This document shows, one piece after another, positions 32,484-42,509 of a stretch of 64,000 nt of DNA. This stretch comes from Dyella ginsengisoli LA-4. Lineage in GTDB: Bacteria; Pseudomonadota; Gammaproteobacteria; Xanthomonadales; Rhodanobacteraceae. The DNA lies in the NCBI RefSeq assembly GCF_000334915.1, contig NZ_AMSF01000024.1:1-64000 (forward strand). Direction: 5' to 3'. Position numbers and translations under genes: made by a program. Numbering within the stretch: the first letter of the stretch is position 1; each line of letters begins with the position of its first letter. The notes under the pieces are model-generated. The model saw only the letters and a program-made list of their open reading frames with translations, was not told the origin of the DNA and made no database searches.

Positions 32484-34113
32484 CGCTCTCGTCGGCGATC
32501 GCCGGATCGCCCGTCTGCCGCGCGTGCGCGGGCGTCAGCGTGATGCGGAAGCAACTGCCGCCGCCGGCAACGCGAACGTATTCCAGCGATGCCTGGTTGG
32601 CCTCGGTCATCTGCCGTGCCAGGTAAAGCCCCAGGCCGGTCCCGTATTCGTGCGTGGTGTAGAACGGCTCGAAGATCTGTGCGGCGACCTTGGGCGCGAT
32701 GCCCGGGCCGCGATCGATCACTTCCAGGATCGGCACGCCGTGTTCGCCCGGGCGGGTCACCACCATCACCCGGGCCGGCTCGCCGGGCATGCGCCCGTAG
32801 CGCAGGGCGTTCTGCACCAGGTTCCACACCACCTGCTGCAGCTGTTGCGGGTCGGCCACGGCGGCCACTGGTGCGCTGGAGTTGATCACCCGCAGCGAGT
32901 CCTCGCCCAGGTCGTTCCCCTGGCGGTACTCCTCGACGAAAGCGTTGGCCCAGTGGCCCAGGTCCAGGGTCTCCGGCCGCGAGCGCTCGCGGCGGGACAG
33001 CTGCAGGATGTTCTCGATGATCTCGTTCAGCCGCACGCAGTGGTTGTTGATGATTTCCACCATGCGCTGGTCGGTCGGCGGCATGTTGCGCGATTCGGCC
33101 AGCAGCTGTGCGGAGTAGCGGATCGCCGCCAGCGGGTTGCGGATCTCGTGGGCGATCGAGGCCGACAGCCGCCCCAGCGAACTGAGCGTGAGCTCCTCGG
33201 CGCGACGGGACACCAGCGAGGTGTCGTCGAGGAAGATCAGCACGTGCGAGTCGTCGTTTGGCGCCAGCCGGGTGAAGCGCGGCACCACCTCGGGCGTGCC
33301 GTCGGCGAGCTGGGTGGCGGTCTCGTCCAGCTTGCCGGAGGTCATCCAGTGGTAGAGCCGGCGCGAAAGCTCCGGCGCCAGCTTGCCAAGGTCGCGCTGG
33401 TCCGCCGGCGGACTGCCCAACAGCATCCAGCCGGATTCGTTCATCTGGTGGATGTGGTTGGCGTCGTCGACCAGCAGCACGCCGGTCTTCATGCGACGGA
33501 TGATCAGCTCGTTCACCTGGGCCAGGTTGGCCAGGTCGATGCTGCGCTGTTCGGCCAGTGCTTCGGTGGCACGCAACTGGCGACCCAGCACGTGGCAGAG
33601 CGTGGTGGTGGCGAAATAGGCCAGCCCGAACAACGCGGCCTCGAGCAGCTCATGGCTGTCGATGGGGGTATTGGGCGAGGTCTCCAGCGTGGTGTGGCCG
33701 AGCATGCCGAGCGTGGCCAGGGAGGCGAAGAACAGCGACAGCCGCAGCGGCAGCACCAGCGCGCCAGCGCTCAGGTTCACCGCCAGCATCATCGCGATGC
33801 CGATGCGTGCGTCGTGCATGGCGATCACCGCCATCACCGCTACGCCGATATCCACCACCAGGGTCAGCGACACCGTCACCGGGGCGATCACGGCGAGCCG
33901 GCGGGTCAGCAGCAGGATGGCCACGGCGGCGAGCAGGTAGGCGATCACCACGCTCTGCGCCAGGTCCGGGTGGGTCAGCCGGATCCAGCGCATGTCGACC
34001 GGAGCGAATGCCAGCGCCACATACACCACCGCCTGCGCCAGGCGGAAGTAGTTGAGGAAGAACAGCTCGTGTCGCGTGGCCGTGGTGGCCCGGCGGGGGA
34101 CCGGCGAGGGCAT
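32476..34113 (-). CDS. pilS: Type IV pilus sensor histidine kinase PilS
   Basis: A 545-residue inner-membrane sensor. About six membrane helices occupy residues 25-180 ([16 protein letters not shown] onward), then a PAS-like segment ([20 protein letters not shown]), the H-box [15 protein letters not shown] with H322, and the ATPase motifs [28 protein letters not shown] and [10 protein letters not shown]. The architecture matches PilS, partner of PilR in pilin control. The start is the ATG at 34113; upstream in-frame codons run into the sucC leader region. Unusually pilR does not follow it directly. Assignment rests on architecture and on sucCD lying next door. Confidence 0.82.
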   Translation of the reverse strand: MPSPVPRRATTATRHELFFLNYFRLAQAVVYVALAFAPVDMRWIRLTHPDLAQSVVIAYLLAAVAILLLTRRLAVIAPVTVSLTLVVDIGVAVMAVIAMHDARIGIAMMLAVNLSAGALVLPLRLSLFFASLATLGMLGHTTLETSPNTPIDSHELLEAALFGLAYFATTTLCHVLGRQLRATEALAEQRSIDLANLAQVNELIIRRMKTGVLLVDDANHIHQMNESGWMLLGSPPADQRDLGKLAPELSRRLYHWMTSGKLDETATQLADGTPEVVPRFTRLAPNDDSHVLIFLDDTSLVSRRAEELTLSSLGRLSASIAHEIRNPLAAIRYSAQLLAESRNMPPTDQRMVEIINNHCVRLNEIIENILQLSRRERSRPETLDLGHWANAFVEEYRQGNDLGEDSLRVINSSAPVAAVADPQQLQQVVWNLVQNALRYGRMPGEPARVMVVTRPGEHGVPILEVIDRGPGIAPKVAAQIFEPFYTTHEYGTGLGLYLARQMTEANQASLEYVRVAGGGSCFRITLTPAHARQTGDPAIADESVR

Positions 34114-34439
34114 CAGGGCGGGGCTGGACACGGGCAGGTGCACTCCGCGGGCGGGTTCAAGGGCATCTGCGCGCGAGTATAGACGCCCTGCCGGGCCGCG
34201 CGCAGCGTGGCCGAGAGATGACCTGCCCTTTCCATCCGGCCCCGCTGCTGCGAAAATGCGCGGCCGTATCGCGCCGTTTTGCGGTGACCGGTCCCCGCGC
34301 CTCGGGCGCGCCGGCCGGATGCCACGGCTGCGCTGTGCAAGTGCCGGCAGGGCTCCTCCACTGCCGTGTCGACTCTCCCGGACTCCCGCCCCCGCCATGG
34401 CGGGGGTCCGACACGTCCCCCATTCACTCGAGGTATCGA
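34114..34439. promoter_or_regulatory. Divergent pilS/sucC intergenic region with a perfect palindrome
   Basis: This 326-base region separates pilS from sucC. At 34389-34406 lies the 18-bp perfect palindrome CCCCCGCCATGGCGGGGG, flanked by CGGAC (34379-34383) and GTCCG (34406-34410), which can extend the pairing. It sits about 33 bases before the sucC start, inside the likely leader. GAGG at 34430-34433 is the sucC ribosome binding site. No confident -35/-10 pair was found. Confidence 0.45.
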
Positions 34440-35603
34440 ATGAATTTCCACGAGTACCAGGCCAAAGAGCTGTTCGCGCAGTACGGCATCACCGTACCGC
34501 CGGGCAAGGTTGCCAATTCCCCCGATGCTGCCGTCGACGCCGCCAAGGCGCTGGGCGGCACGCAGTGGATGGTCAAGGCGCAGATCCACGCCGGTGGCCG
34601 CGGCAAGGCCGGCGGCGTCAAGTTCTGCCGTAGCCTCGACGACGTCCGCGATGCCGCCAAGGGCATGCTGGGCACCAGGATGGAGACCTACCAGTCCGCC
34701 GGCCGCGCGCTGCCGGTGAACCTGGTGCTGGTCACCGACGCCACCGACATCGCCAAGGAGCTGTACCTGTCGGTGCTGGTCGACCGCGATTCCAAGTCGG
34801 TCTCGTTCATCGCCTCCAAGCACGGCGGCGTGGACATCGAGCAGGTGGCCAAGGACACCCCGGAAGACATCCACACCATCGTGGTGGACTTCGTCGAGGG
34901 CCTGCAGCCGTACCAGTGCCGCCAGCTCGGCTTCGCCATGGATCTCAACGCCAAGCAGGTCGGCCAGCTGACCAAGATCATGCTGGGCCTGTACAAGCTG
35001 TTCAACGAGAAGGACCTGTCGCTGGTCGAGCTGAACCCGCTGGCGATCCTCGCCGACGGCACGCTCGCCGCGCTGGACGGCAAGGTCAACTCCGACGACA
35101 ACGCCGAGTTCCGCCACCCGGACCTGGCCGCCATGCGCGACCTGACCCAGGAAGACGCGGCCGAGGCGGCTGCCGTGCAGCACAACCTGAACTACGTGAC
35201 CATGGACGGCACCATCGGCTGCATGGTCAACGGCGCCGGCCTCGCCATGGCCACCATGGACGTGATCAAGCTGGCGGGCGGCGAGCCGGCCAACTTCCTC
35301 GACGTCGGCGGCGGCGCCACCAAGGAGCGCGTCACCGAGGCGTTCAAGCTGATCCTCTCCTCCGACAAGGTGAACGCCATCCTGGTCAACATCTTCGGCG
35401 GCATCGTGCGCTGCGACCTGATCGCCGAGGGCATCATCGCCGCGGTGAAGGAAGTGGGCCTGACCATCCCCGTGGTGGTGCGCCTGCAGGGCACCAACGT
35501 CGAGCTGGGCCGCGAACTGCTGGCCAACTCCGGCCTGGCGATCACGCCGGCCGACGATCTCAACGATGCGGCGCAGAAAGCCGTGGCTGCGGCCAAGGCC
35601 TGA
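34440..35603 (+). CDS. sucC: Succinyl-CoA synthetase, beta subunit
   Basis: The ADP-forming succinate-CoA ligase beta subunit of the TCA cycle, 387 residues, near the usual 388. It opens with [17 protein letters not shown], carries the ATP-grasp domain ([18 protein letters not shown]) and the C-terminal ligase domain with [16 protein letters not shown] and [15 protein letters not shown]. The beta subunit binds nucleotide and partners SucD. The start has GAGG at a 6-base spacing; the frame is open upstream but without homology. sucD follows 14 bases downstream. Confidence 0.97.
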   Translation: MNFHEYQAKELFAQYGITVPPGKVANSPDAAVDAAKALGGTQWMVKAQIHAGGRGKAGGVKFCRSLDDVRDAAKGMLGTRMETYQSAGRALPVNLVLVTDATDIAKELYLSVLVDRDSKSVSFIASKHGGVDIEQVAKDTPEDIHTIVVDFVEGLQPYQCRQLGFAMDLNAKQVGQLTKIMLGLYKLFNEKDLSLVELNPLAILADGTLAALDGKVNSDDNAEFRHPDLAAMRDLTQEDAAEAAAVQHNLNYVTMDGTIGCMVNGAGLAMATMDVIKLAGGEPANFLDVGGGATKERVTEAFKLILSSDKVNAILVNIFGGIVRCDLIAEGIIAAVKEVGLTIPVVVRLQGTNVELGRELLANSGLAITPADDLNDAAQKAVAAAKA

Positions 35604-35617
35604 GGAGTAGCGAATCC

Positions 35618-36490
35618 ATGAGCGTTCTCGTCAACAAGAACACCAAGGTCCTGGTGCAGGGCTTCACCGGCCAGCAGGGCACCTTCCACGCGCAGCAGGC
35701 GCTGGACTACGGCACCCAGGTCGTCGGCGGCGTCACCCCGGGCAAGGGCGGTTCCGAGCACATCGGCCTGCCGGTCTTCAACTCGGTCGATGAGGCCGTC
35801 GCCGAGACCGGTGCCGACGCGTCGGTCATCTTCGTGCCGCCGCCGTTCGCGGCCGACTCGATCCTCGAGGCGATCGACGCGGGTATCCGCGTGATCGTGG
35901 CGATCACCGAGGGCATCCCGGTGCTGGACATGCTGCGCGTGAAGAACGTGCTGGCGCAGCATCCGGAAACCGTGCTGATCGGGCCGAACTGCCCCGGCAT
36001 CATCACCCCGGGCGAGTGCAAGATCGGCATCATGCCGGGTCACATCCACAAGCCGGGCAAGGTCGGCATCGTGTCGCGTTCGGGCACGCTGACCTATGAA
36101 GCGGTGTTCCAGACCACCAACGAGGGCCTGGGCCAGTCGACCTGCATCGGCATCGGCGGCGACCCGATCAACGGCCTGAACTTCATCGACTGCCTGAAGC
36201 TGTTCCAGGACGACCCGCAGACCGAGGGCATCATCATGGTCGGCGAGATCGGCGGCAGCGCCGAGGAAGACGCGGCCGAGTTCATCGCCGAGTACGTGAC
36301 CAAGCCGGTGGTGTCGTTCATCGCCGGTGCCTCGGCCCCGGCCGGCAAGCGCATGGGCCACGCCGGTGCGATCATCTCCGGCGGCAAGGGCACGGCGGAA
36401 GCCAAGTTCGCCGCGCTGGAGAAGGCGGGCGTCACCACGGTGAAGTCCCCGGCCGACCTGGGCAAGACCCTGGCCAAGCTGATGAAGTAA
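35618..36490 (+). CDS. sucD: Succinyl-CoA synthetase, alpha subunit
   Basis: The alpha subunit of succinate-CoA ligase, 290 residues. The CoA-binding Rossmann domain begins [20 protein letters not shown] and GGVTPGKGG. The catalytic phosphohistidine lies in GRMGHAG form as [17 protein letters not shown] near residue 245. It also shows [26 protein letters not shown] lies 10 bases before the ATG. Together with SucC it interconverts succinyl-CoA and succinate with ADP phosphorylation. A strong terminator closes the operon. Confidence 0.97.
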   Translation: MSVLVNKNTKVLVQGFTGQQGTFHAQQALDYGTQVVGGVTPGKGGSEHIGLPVFNSVDEAVAETGADASVIFVPPPFAADSILEAIDAGIRVIVAITEGIPVLDMLRVKNVLAQHPETVLIGPNCPGIITPGECKIGIMPGHIHKPGKVGIVSRSGTLTYEAVFQTTNEGLGQSTCIGIGGDPINGLNFIDCLKLFQDDPQTEGIIMVGEIGGSAEEDAAEFIAEYVTKPVVSFIAGASAPAGKRMGHAGAIISGGKGTAEAKFAALEKAGVTTVKSPADLGKTLAKLMK

Positions 36491-36516
36491 GCCGGTCGCC
36501 CACGGGCACCGACGCG

Positions 36517-36544
36517 AAAAGGCCGCGCATCGCGCGGCCTTTTT
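36517..36544 (+). terminator. Rho-independent terminator of sucCD
   Basis: GGCCGCGC and GCGCGGCC pair around ATC and are bordered by AAAA and TTTTT. It begins 27 bases after the sucD stop. Confidence 0.9.
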
Positions 36545-36632
36545 GTTTGGCCCGTTTCCAGGCGATGAGCCTTTGCCGCGGGGGAGCCTGCCGCGAGCCG
36601 GGGCGATCTGCACCGCCCGCGCTCGCGGCCAC

Positions 36633-36662
36633 AAAAAAGCCGGCGATGGCTCGCCGGCTTTT
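36633..36662 (-). terminator. Rho-independent terminator of bamD
   Basis: GCCGGCGA and TCGCCGGC pair around TGGC, with six A on the left and four T on the right. On the minus strand it ends in TTTTTT about 23 bases after the bamD stop; it can also back up the sucCD terminator. Confidence 0.85.
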
Positions 36663-36684
36663 CTGGTCCACGATGCCCCGTCGG

Positions 36685-37509
36685 TCAGTGATGACCGGAG
36701 AACGGCACCATCTTGCGCAGCGTGGAAGGCGCGTGCGGCCACTTCGGGTCGGTCAGGTACGGGTGGTCCGGATAGTTCAGCGCCAGCACCTTGCGCACCT
36801 CCTCGGCCTGCTTCTTCTGGTCCAGCGACAGGTAGCTGCGCGAAAGGATCGCCAGCGCGTCGCCGACCTGCGGCGCCTGCTGGTAGTGCTCCACCACGTA
36901 CTGGGCGCGGTCGGCCGAGGCGACGTAGGCCTTGTTGCGCAGGTAGAACTCGGCGACGTTGATCTCGTACTGGGCCAGCACGTTGCGCAGGTAGATCATG
37001 CGCTGGCGGGCGTCCGCGGCGTAAGCGCTGTCCGGGAAGCGGCGGGTCAGCTCGGTGAAATCGTCGAAGGACTTGAGGTTGTAGCCCTGGTCGCGGCGGC
37101 TCTCGGCGCCGGAGCGCGAGATATAGCGCTCGATGATGCCCGAGGTGCGGCCGAAGTTGACCAAGCCGCGGAGGTAATAGGCGTAGTCGACGTGCTTGTT
37201 GGTCGGATACGTCTTGATGAAGCGATTGATCGTCGAGTACGCGTCGTCGGGCTGGTTGTCCTTGTACTGCGCGTAGGCCAGCTCCAGCTGCGCCTGCTCG
37301 TTGTACTCGCCGGAGGGGAAGCGGGCGATCAGACGCTGATAAGCTTTCGTCGCCGCGGAGTAGTCGCTGTTCTCCAGGTCGCCGTGCGCTTTTGCATAAA
37401 GCTGCGGCAGCGGCATCGTGTCGATGGTGGCGCGCTTGCTGTGGAACAGCGAGCAGGCGCTCATCGTGAGGGTGACACCGAGCACGACGAGCAGTTTGGA
37501 AAGGCGCAT
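36685..37509 (-). CDS. bamD: Outer membrane assembly lipoprotein BamD
   Basis: A lipoprotein of the BAM complex that inserts beta-barrel proteins into the outer membrane; 274 residues. The signal peptide ends at a lipobox-like TMSACS. Tetratricopeptide-like helices follow, with characteristic segments AYQRLIARFPSGEYNEQAQ, YAQYKDNQPDDAYSTINRF and YAYYLRGLVNFGR. The start is the ATG at 37509; a TTG two codons earlier has no better ribosome binding site. It diverges from rluD with 71 bases between, a conserved gammaproteobacterial arrangement. Confidence 0.95.
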   Translation of the reverse strand: MRLSKLLVVLGVTLTMSACSLFHSKRATIDTMPLPQLYAKAHGDLENSDYSAATKAYQRLIARFPSGEYNEQAQLELAYAQYKDNQPDDAYSTINRFIKTYPTNKHVDYAYYLRGLVNFGRTSGIIERYISRSGAESRRDQGYNLKSFDDFTELTRRFPDSAYAADARQRMIYLRNVLAQYEINVAEFYLRNKAYVASADRAQYVVEHYQQAPQVGDALAILSRSYLSLDQKKQAEEVRKVLALNYPDHPYLTDPKWPHAPSTLRKMVPFSGHH

Positions 37510-37580
37510 GGGCAAGGAATTCAGATGTTTGATCGAAAAGGCATGATAGCCGAAACCGGCCGGACCTCGCGGGGGCGGGC

Positions 37581-38561
37581 ATGACCCTGATCCGCCACGA
37601 GGCCGTGGTCCCGCTGGCTGCTGCAGGTCGGAGGTTCGACCAGACGCTGGCCGAGATGTTCCCCGATTACTCCCGCTCCCGCCTGGCGGGTTGGATCAAG
37701 GCCGGCGCAGCCACCCTGGACGGTGCCAAGGCTCCGCCGCGGCAGTTGCTCAAGGGAGGCGAGAAGGTCCGTCTCGAGGCCGAGCTCGAGGTCGAGGTCA
37801 GCTCCGCGCCGGAAGCGATCGCGCTGGACATCGTCCACGAGGACGAGCATCTGCTGGTGCTGAACAAGCCGGCCGGGCTGGTGGTGCATCCCGGTGCGGG
37901 CAATCCGACCGGCACGGTGCTGAACGCGCTGCTGCACCACGACCCGGCGCTGGCCGAGCTGCCGCGGGGCGGCATCGTTCATCGCCTGGACAAGGACACC
38001 TCGGGGCTGATGGTGGTGGCCAAGACCCTGGCCACCCATACCGCGCTGGTGGACATGCTGTCCCGGCACGACGTCGAGCGGCAGTACGAGGCCGTGGTGC
38101 TGGGGACCCTGGTTGCCGGCGGCACGGTCGACGCACCGATCGGCCGTCATCTCGGCGACCGCCTGCGCCAGGCCGTGCGCGACGAGGAAGACGGCAAGCG
38201 CGCCGTCACCCATTACCGTCTGCGCGAGCGCTTCCGCGCGCACACCCTGATCCAGTGCAATCTGGAGACCGGTCGCACCCATCAGATCCGCGTGCACATG
38301 GCGCACATCCATCATCCGCTGGTCGGCGATCCGCTCTACGGTGGCGGCCTGCGCCTGCCGAAGGGCGCCACCGAGCAGCTCGTCGCCGCGCTGCGCGGCT
38401 TTCGCCGCCAGGCCTTGCACGCCGAGCGACTGGCCTTCGAGCACCCGGCCACCGGCGAGGCGTTGGCGTTCGCGGCGCCGCGCCCGGCCGATTTCGAGGC
38501 GCTGATCGGCGCCCTGCGGCTGGATTTCGCCGAGCGCGGACCGGCCGATGACGAATTCTGA
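37581..38561 (+). CDS. rluD: 23S rRNA pseudouridine synthase RluD
   Basis: A 326-residue RluA-family enzyme that makes pseudouridines in helix 69 of 23S rRNA. The S4 RNA-binding domain lies at residues about 15-75 ([20 protein letters not shown]), and the catalytic motif [16 protein letters not shown] carries the nucleophilic Asp. [20 protein letters not shown] is the conserved C-terminal motif. The 3' end overlaps pgeF by 14 bases, so the two are translated together. Confidence 0.95.
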   Translation: MTLIRHEAVVPLAAAGRRFDQTLAEMFPDYSRSRLAGWIKAGAATLDGAKAPPRQLLKGGEKVRLEAELEVEVSSAPEAIALDIVHEDEHLLVLNKPAGLVVHPGAGNPTGTVLNALLHHDPALAELPRGGIVHRLDKDTSGLMVVAKTLATHTALVDMLSRHDVERQYEAVVLGTLVAGGTVDAPIGRHLGDRLRQAVRDEEDGKRAVTHYRLRERFRAHTLIQCNLETGRTHQIRVHMAHIHHPLVGDPLYGGGLRLPKGATEQLVAALRGFRRQALHAERLAFEHPATGEALAFAAPRPADFEALIGALRLDFAERGPADDEF

Positions 38562-39324
38562 CCGTACGCGAGCGCCGGGCTCCGCCTGGGTAGTGCCCGG
38601 TTGGTCTGCGCCCACGCGGGTACGCGCGGTGGTGACCACCCGGCAGGGGCCGGGGAGCTCCTTGCCTCCGTTCGACCGCTGCAACCTCGGTTTGCGCAGC
38701 GGCGATGATCCCGAGGTCGTCACGGCCAACCGTGCGTCGGTCGCGGCCGCGCTGGCGCTGCCGTCCGCACCGTGCTGGTTGCAGCAGGTACACGGCTGCG
38801 AGGTGGCTGTGATCGGCACGGCCCCGGTATCCGGGGAGCCGGTCGCCGATGCGGCGGTGACCCGGGAGCCGGGGCGGTCGCTGGCGATCCTCACCGCCGA
38901 CTGCCTTCCGGTGCTGTTCTGCGATCTCGCCGGCGAAGCGGTCGCTGCCGCCCACGCCGGCTGGCGCGGGCTGGCTGCCGGGGTGCTGGAGCAGACGGTG
39001 GCGGCGATGGGCGCTCCCCCCGCACGGGTCGTTGCGTGGCTCGGGCCCTGCATCGGCGCCCCGAGCTACGAGGTCGGCGAGGATGTTCGCGAGGCCTTCC
39101 TGGCCCGCGACGCGGACTGCTCCGGCTGCTTTGCGCCGACGCGCCCGGGCCATTGGCTGTGCGATCTGGCCGGCCTGGCGCGGCGCACCCTGCAGGCCAC
39201 CGGAGTCGGTCGCATCGATGGCGGCGGCTTCGACACGTTCACCGATGCGCGCTTCTACTCGTACCGCCGGGACGGCGCCCGCAGCGGTCGTTTCGCCTCG
39301 CTGATCTGGCTGGACGAGGCCTGA
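38548..39324 (+). CDS. pgeF: Peptidoglycan editing factor PgeF (YfiH, laccase-domain protein)
   Basis: A 258-residue cytoplasmic copper/zinc-site protein of the YfiH family, once called polyphenol oxidase and known in E. coli to remove mis-incorporated serine from peptidoglycan precursors. Metal-site motifs are [14 protein letters not shown] and [17 protein letters not shown], followed by [17 protein letters not shown]. It overlaps rluD by 14 bases, the conserved rluD-pgeF order. It ends 3 bases from the end of the convergent otsA gene. Confidence 0.93.
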   Translation: MTNSDRTRAPGSAWVVPGWSAPTRVRAVVTTRQGPGSSLPPFDRCNLGLRSGDDPEVVTANRASVAAALALPSAPCWLQQVHGCEVAVIGTAPVSGEPVADAAVTREPGRSLAILTADCLPVLFCDLAGEAVAAAHAGWRGLAAGVLEQTVAAMGAPPARVVAWLGPCIGAPSYEVGEDVREAFLARDADCSGCFAPTRPGHWLCDLAGLARRTLQATGVGRIDGGGFDTFTDARFYSYRRDGARSGRFASLIWLDEA

Positions 39325-39327
39325 GCC

Positions 39328-40707
39328 TCAGCCAGTCAGGCGCTCGAGGAAGGCTTTCGACCAGGCGTCGATATCCTGCTTCTCCAGCACGTCCATCATC
39401 GCCCGCCAGCGTTGGCGCCGCTCGCGCAAGGGCATGGTCAGTGCGCGTCCCAGCGCATCGGCCAGCTCGGCCGGATCGGCCGGGTTCACCAGCAGCGCGT
39501 CGCGCAGCTCGGCCGCCGCACCGGCGAAACGCGAAAGCACCAGCACGCCCGGATTCTTCGGGTCCTGGCAGGCGACGTATTCCTTGGCCACCAGGTTCAT
39601 GCCGTCGCGCAACGGGGTGATCAGCGCCACCCGGGCGGTGCGGTAGTAGCCGGTGAGCAGGGAATGCGGAAACGACTGGTTGACGTAGCGGATCGGCACC
39701 CAGTCCGGCGCGGCATATTTGCCGTTGATGTGCCCGGCCAGTCGCTCGAGCTCGCGACGGATCTGGCGGTACTCCGGCACGCTGCCGCGCGACGGCGGAG
39801 CGATCTGCAGGAAGCTGATCCTTCGATGCAGGTCGGGACGGTGTTCGAGCAGGTGGTCATAGGCGCGGAAGCGCTCGGGCAGGCCCTTGGAATAGTCCAG
39901 CCGGTCCACCCCGATGATCAGCGCGCGGTCCTGCAGGCTGGTCTCGAGCTGGGCGATCTCGTCCAGACGGGCGGCCTCGCGTGCACTCTGCGCGACCTGG
40001 GCGGTATCGATGCTGATCGGGAACACCGACGCGCGGAAGCTGCGCCCGTCCGGCCCGCGCAGACGCCCGCCGGGGCGCATGGCGCCGCCGATCTCGTGCA
40101 GGAAGTAGTCCTCCAGCGCGCGCAGGTCGCGCGCGGTGTGCAGGCCGACCAGGTCATAGGCGGACAGCGTCTCGAACAGGGCCTGGTGGCGCGGCAGTCC
40201 GATCAGCAGCGCCGCCGCGGGCAGTGGGGTGTGCAGGAAGAAGCCGATGCGGTTCTTCACCCCGCGGGCGCGCAGCCGGGCGGCCAGCGGAATCAGGTGG
40301 TAGTCGTGGACCCATATCACGTCGTTCGGCTCGAGCATCTGCACGAGATGGTCGGCGAACAGTGCATTCACCCGCAGGTATCCCTCCAGCTGCTCGCGCC
40401 GGTAGTCGACCAGGTCGGGGCGGTAATGCAGCAGCGGCCACAGCGCGCGGTTGGCGAAGCCGGCATAGAACTGGTCGTGGTCGAGGCGGGACAGGTCGAG
40501 GGTGACGTACTCCACCGTGTCGTCGCGCACGCGGCGCACGCGGCCGGTGTCGCTGCCGACCTTGCCGCTCCAGCCGAACCACAGGCCGCCGCGCTCGCGC
40601 ATCGCCGCGCGCATCGCCGAGGCGAGTCCGCCGGTGGCGGTCTGCTTCGGCAGTGCGACGCGGTTGGAGACCACTACCAGTCGTCCCGGGGTCTTCGCGC
40701 CGCTCAC
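39328..40707 (-). CDS. otsA: Trehalose-6-phosphate synthase
   Basis: A 459-residue GT20 glycosyltransferase that joins UDP-glucose and glucose-6-phosphate. Landmarks are VVSNRVALP, GGLASAMRAAM, WVHDYHLIPLA, IGFFLHTPLP, GVDRLDYSKGLPERFRAYD and LVAKEYVACQDPKNPGVLVL, all in the order usual for OtsA. It starts at GTG (40707) overlapping the GH15 gene stop (GTGA). It is last in the operon otsB-GH15-otsA on the minus strand. The product is an osmo- and stress protectant precursor. Confidence 0.95.
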   Translation of the reverse strand: MSGAKTPGRLVVVSNRVALPKQTATGGLASAMRAAMRERGGLWFGWSGKVGSDTGRVRRVRDDTVEYVTLDLSRLDHDQFYAGFANRALWPLLHYRPDLVDYRREQLEGYLRVNALFADHLVQMLEPNDVIWVHDYHLIPLAARLRARGVKNRIGFFLHTPLPAAALLIGLPRHQALFETLSAYDLVGLHTARDLRALEDYFLHEIGGAMRPGGRLRGPDGRSFRASVFPISIDTAQVAQSAREAARLDEIAQLETSLQDRALIIGVDRLDYSKGLPERFRAYDHLLEHRPDLHRRISFLQIAPPSRGSVPEYRQIRRELERLAGHINGKYAAPDWVPIRYVNQSFPHSLLTGYYRTARVALITPLRDGMNLVAKEYVACQDPKNPGVLVLSRFAGAAAELRDALLVNPADPAELADALGRALTMPLRERRQRWRAMMDVLEKQDIDAWSKAFLERLTG

Positions 40708-42509
40708 AGCGCATCCTCCCAGCGGCGCGACAGGCGCCTGGCCGCCTGGATCAGGCCGACCATCGAGTAGGTCTGCGGAAAATTGCCCCAGTGTTCGCCC
40801 GATGCCGGCGCCAGGTCCTCGGAGAGCAGGCCGAGCGGATTGCGGCGCGCCAGCAGCAGTTCGAACATCTCCCGTGCGCGCTGCTGGCGACCCGTCGCGG
40901 CGAGCGCCTCGATGTACCAGAACGTGCAGATGGTGAAGCTGGTCTCCGGCGTACCGAAGTCGTCCGGTGCGATGTAGCGGAACAGGTAGTCGCCCCGGCC
41001 GAGCGCCGCACCGATGGCGTCGACCGTCGCCACGAAGCGCGGGTCCATCGGGTCGACGAAGCCGATGTCGGCGAGCAGCAGCAGGCTGGCGTCGAGGTGC
41101 TCACCATCGAACGCGTCGACGAAATGCCCCAGGCGCCCGTTCCAGCTGCGTTCCAGGATGCGTTCGCGCAACGCCACGGCGTGGTCGTGCCAGTGGCGGG
41201 CGCGCTCGTCCAGGCCCAGTTCGGTGGCGATGTGGGCCAGGCGGTCGCAGGCCGCCCAGCACATCGCGGCGGAATAGGTGTGCACGGCGGCGCGGCCACG
41301 GAATTCCCACAGTCCGGCATCCGGCTCCTCGGCCATGCGCACGGCCAGCCGGCCCATGCGCTCGAGCCGCTCGAACGCGCGGGTGTCGCCCCTCTGCTCG
41401 ATGCGACGGTCGAAGAACAGTTGTGCCGAGGCCAGCACCACCGAGCCGTAGACGTCGTTCTGGCGCTGACGCCAGGCATCGTTGCCGACCCGCACCGGCC
41501 CCATGCCGCGATAGCCGGCCAGGTGCGGCTCGACTCGCTCATGCAGCTCGCGCTCGAAGGTGATGCCGAACACCGGGCCCACCTCGTCGTCGCGGTCGGC
41601 GGCGATCAGGTTGAATACGTAGCGGATGTAGTTCTCCATCGTGCGGGTGGCACCGAGACGGTTGAGCGCGCGCACGGTGAAGGCCGCATCGCGCAGCCAG
41701 CAGTAGCGGTAGTCCCAGTTGCGTTCGGTGCCCGGCGCTTCGGGGATGGACGTCGTGAGGGCCGCGACGATGGCGCCGGTGGCTTCGTACTGGCACAGCT
41801 TGAGCGTGATCGCGGCGCGGATCACCGCGTCCTGCCATTCGTAGGGAATGGACAGGTAGCGCACCCAGTCGAGCCAGTACTCGCGCGTGCGCTTGAGGGC
41901 CAGCGACACGAAATCGGCCGGACTGTCGTTCAGTGTCTCGTCGGGACCGAACACGAAGTGTGCCGCCCGGTCGAGCCCGAACGGCAGGGCGCGTTCGATC
42001 ATCGGCACCGGCACGTCGCTGGTCAGCCGCAGGGTGGTGTCGGCCAGCCGGTAGCGCAGATGGTTGCTGCCACTGGTGGCCGGCGCCGCTTCGGCGCCGT
42101 AGCGATTCCTCGGACGCATCCGCACGCGTACGCGCGGCGAGCCGTGCAGTGGCCGCACGCGGCGCACCAGCATGACCGGATGGAACATCCTCCCGTGGGT
42201 ACGGTAGCGGGGCGCGAAGTCGGTGATTTCGATGGCGCCGCCGTGGTGGTCGTGCAGGCGGGTGATCAGCACGGCGGTATTCGGGTCGTATTGCTGCCCG
42301 CTGCAGGCCAGGTCGAGCAGCTCGATGCTCCAGTCGCCGCCGCCCTCGCGGGGAGAGAGCAGGGCACAGAAGGCCGGGTCGGCATCGAACGTGGGCAGGC
42401 AGGACCAGACGATGCTCCCGCGCGGATCGACCAGGGCGGCGACGGTGCCGTTGCCGATCACGCCGAGCTCAAGCTGGGCCGGAGGGTTCTCCTTCGGGTC
42501 GGAGGGCAT
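40704..42509 (-). CDS. GH15 family glucoamylase/trehalase-like hydrolase
   Basis: A 601-residue cytoplasmic enzyme (no signal peptide) of glycoside hydrolase family 15. The N-terminal beta domain begins LGVIGNGTVAALVDPRGSIV and the (alpha/alpha)6 barrel carries ERNWDYRYCWLRDAAF, YGSVVLASAQLFFD and AAMCWAACDRLAHIA. GH15 members include glucoamylases, glucodextranases and trehalases; its place between otsB and otsA favours trehalose turnover (inference). It overlaps otsB by 41 bases and otsA by 4, indicating tight translational coupling. Confidence 0.88.
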   Translation of the reverse strand: MPSDPKENPPAQLELGVIGNGTVAALVDPRGSIVWSCLPTFDADPAFCALLSPREGGGDWSIELLDLACSGQQYDPNTAVLITRLHDHHGGAIEITDFAPRYRTHGRMFHPVMLVRRVRPLHGSPRVRVRMRPRNRYGAEAAPATSGSNHLRYRLADTTLRLTSDVPVPMIERALPFGLDRAAHFVFGPDETLNDSPADFVSLALKRTREYWLDWVRYLSIPYEWQDAVIRAAITLKLCQYEATGAIVAALTTSIPEAPGTERNWDYRYCWLRDAAFTVRALNRLGATRTMENYIRYVFNLIAADRDDEVGPVFGITFERELHERVEPHLAGYRGMGPVRVGNDAWRQRQNDVYGSVVLASAQLFFDRRIEQRGDTRAFERLERMGRLAVRMAEEPDAGLWEFRGRAAVHTYSAAMCWAACDRLAHIATELGLDERARHWHDHAVALRERILERSWNGRLGHFVDAFDGEHLDASLLLLADIGFVDPMDPRFVATVDAIGAALGRGDYLFRYIAPDDFGTPETSFTICTFWYIEALAATGRQQRAREMFELLLARRNPLGLLSEDLAPASGEHWGNFPQTYSMVGLIQAARRLSRRWEDAL

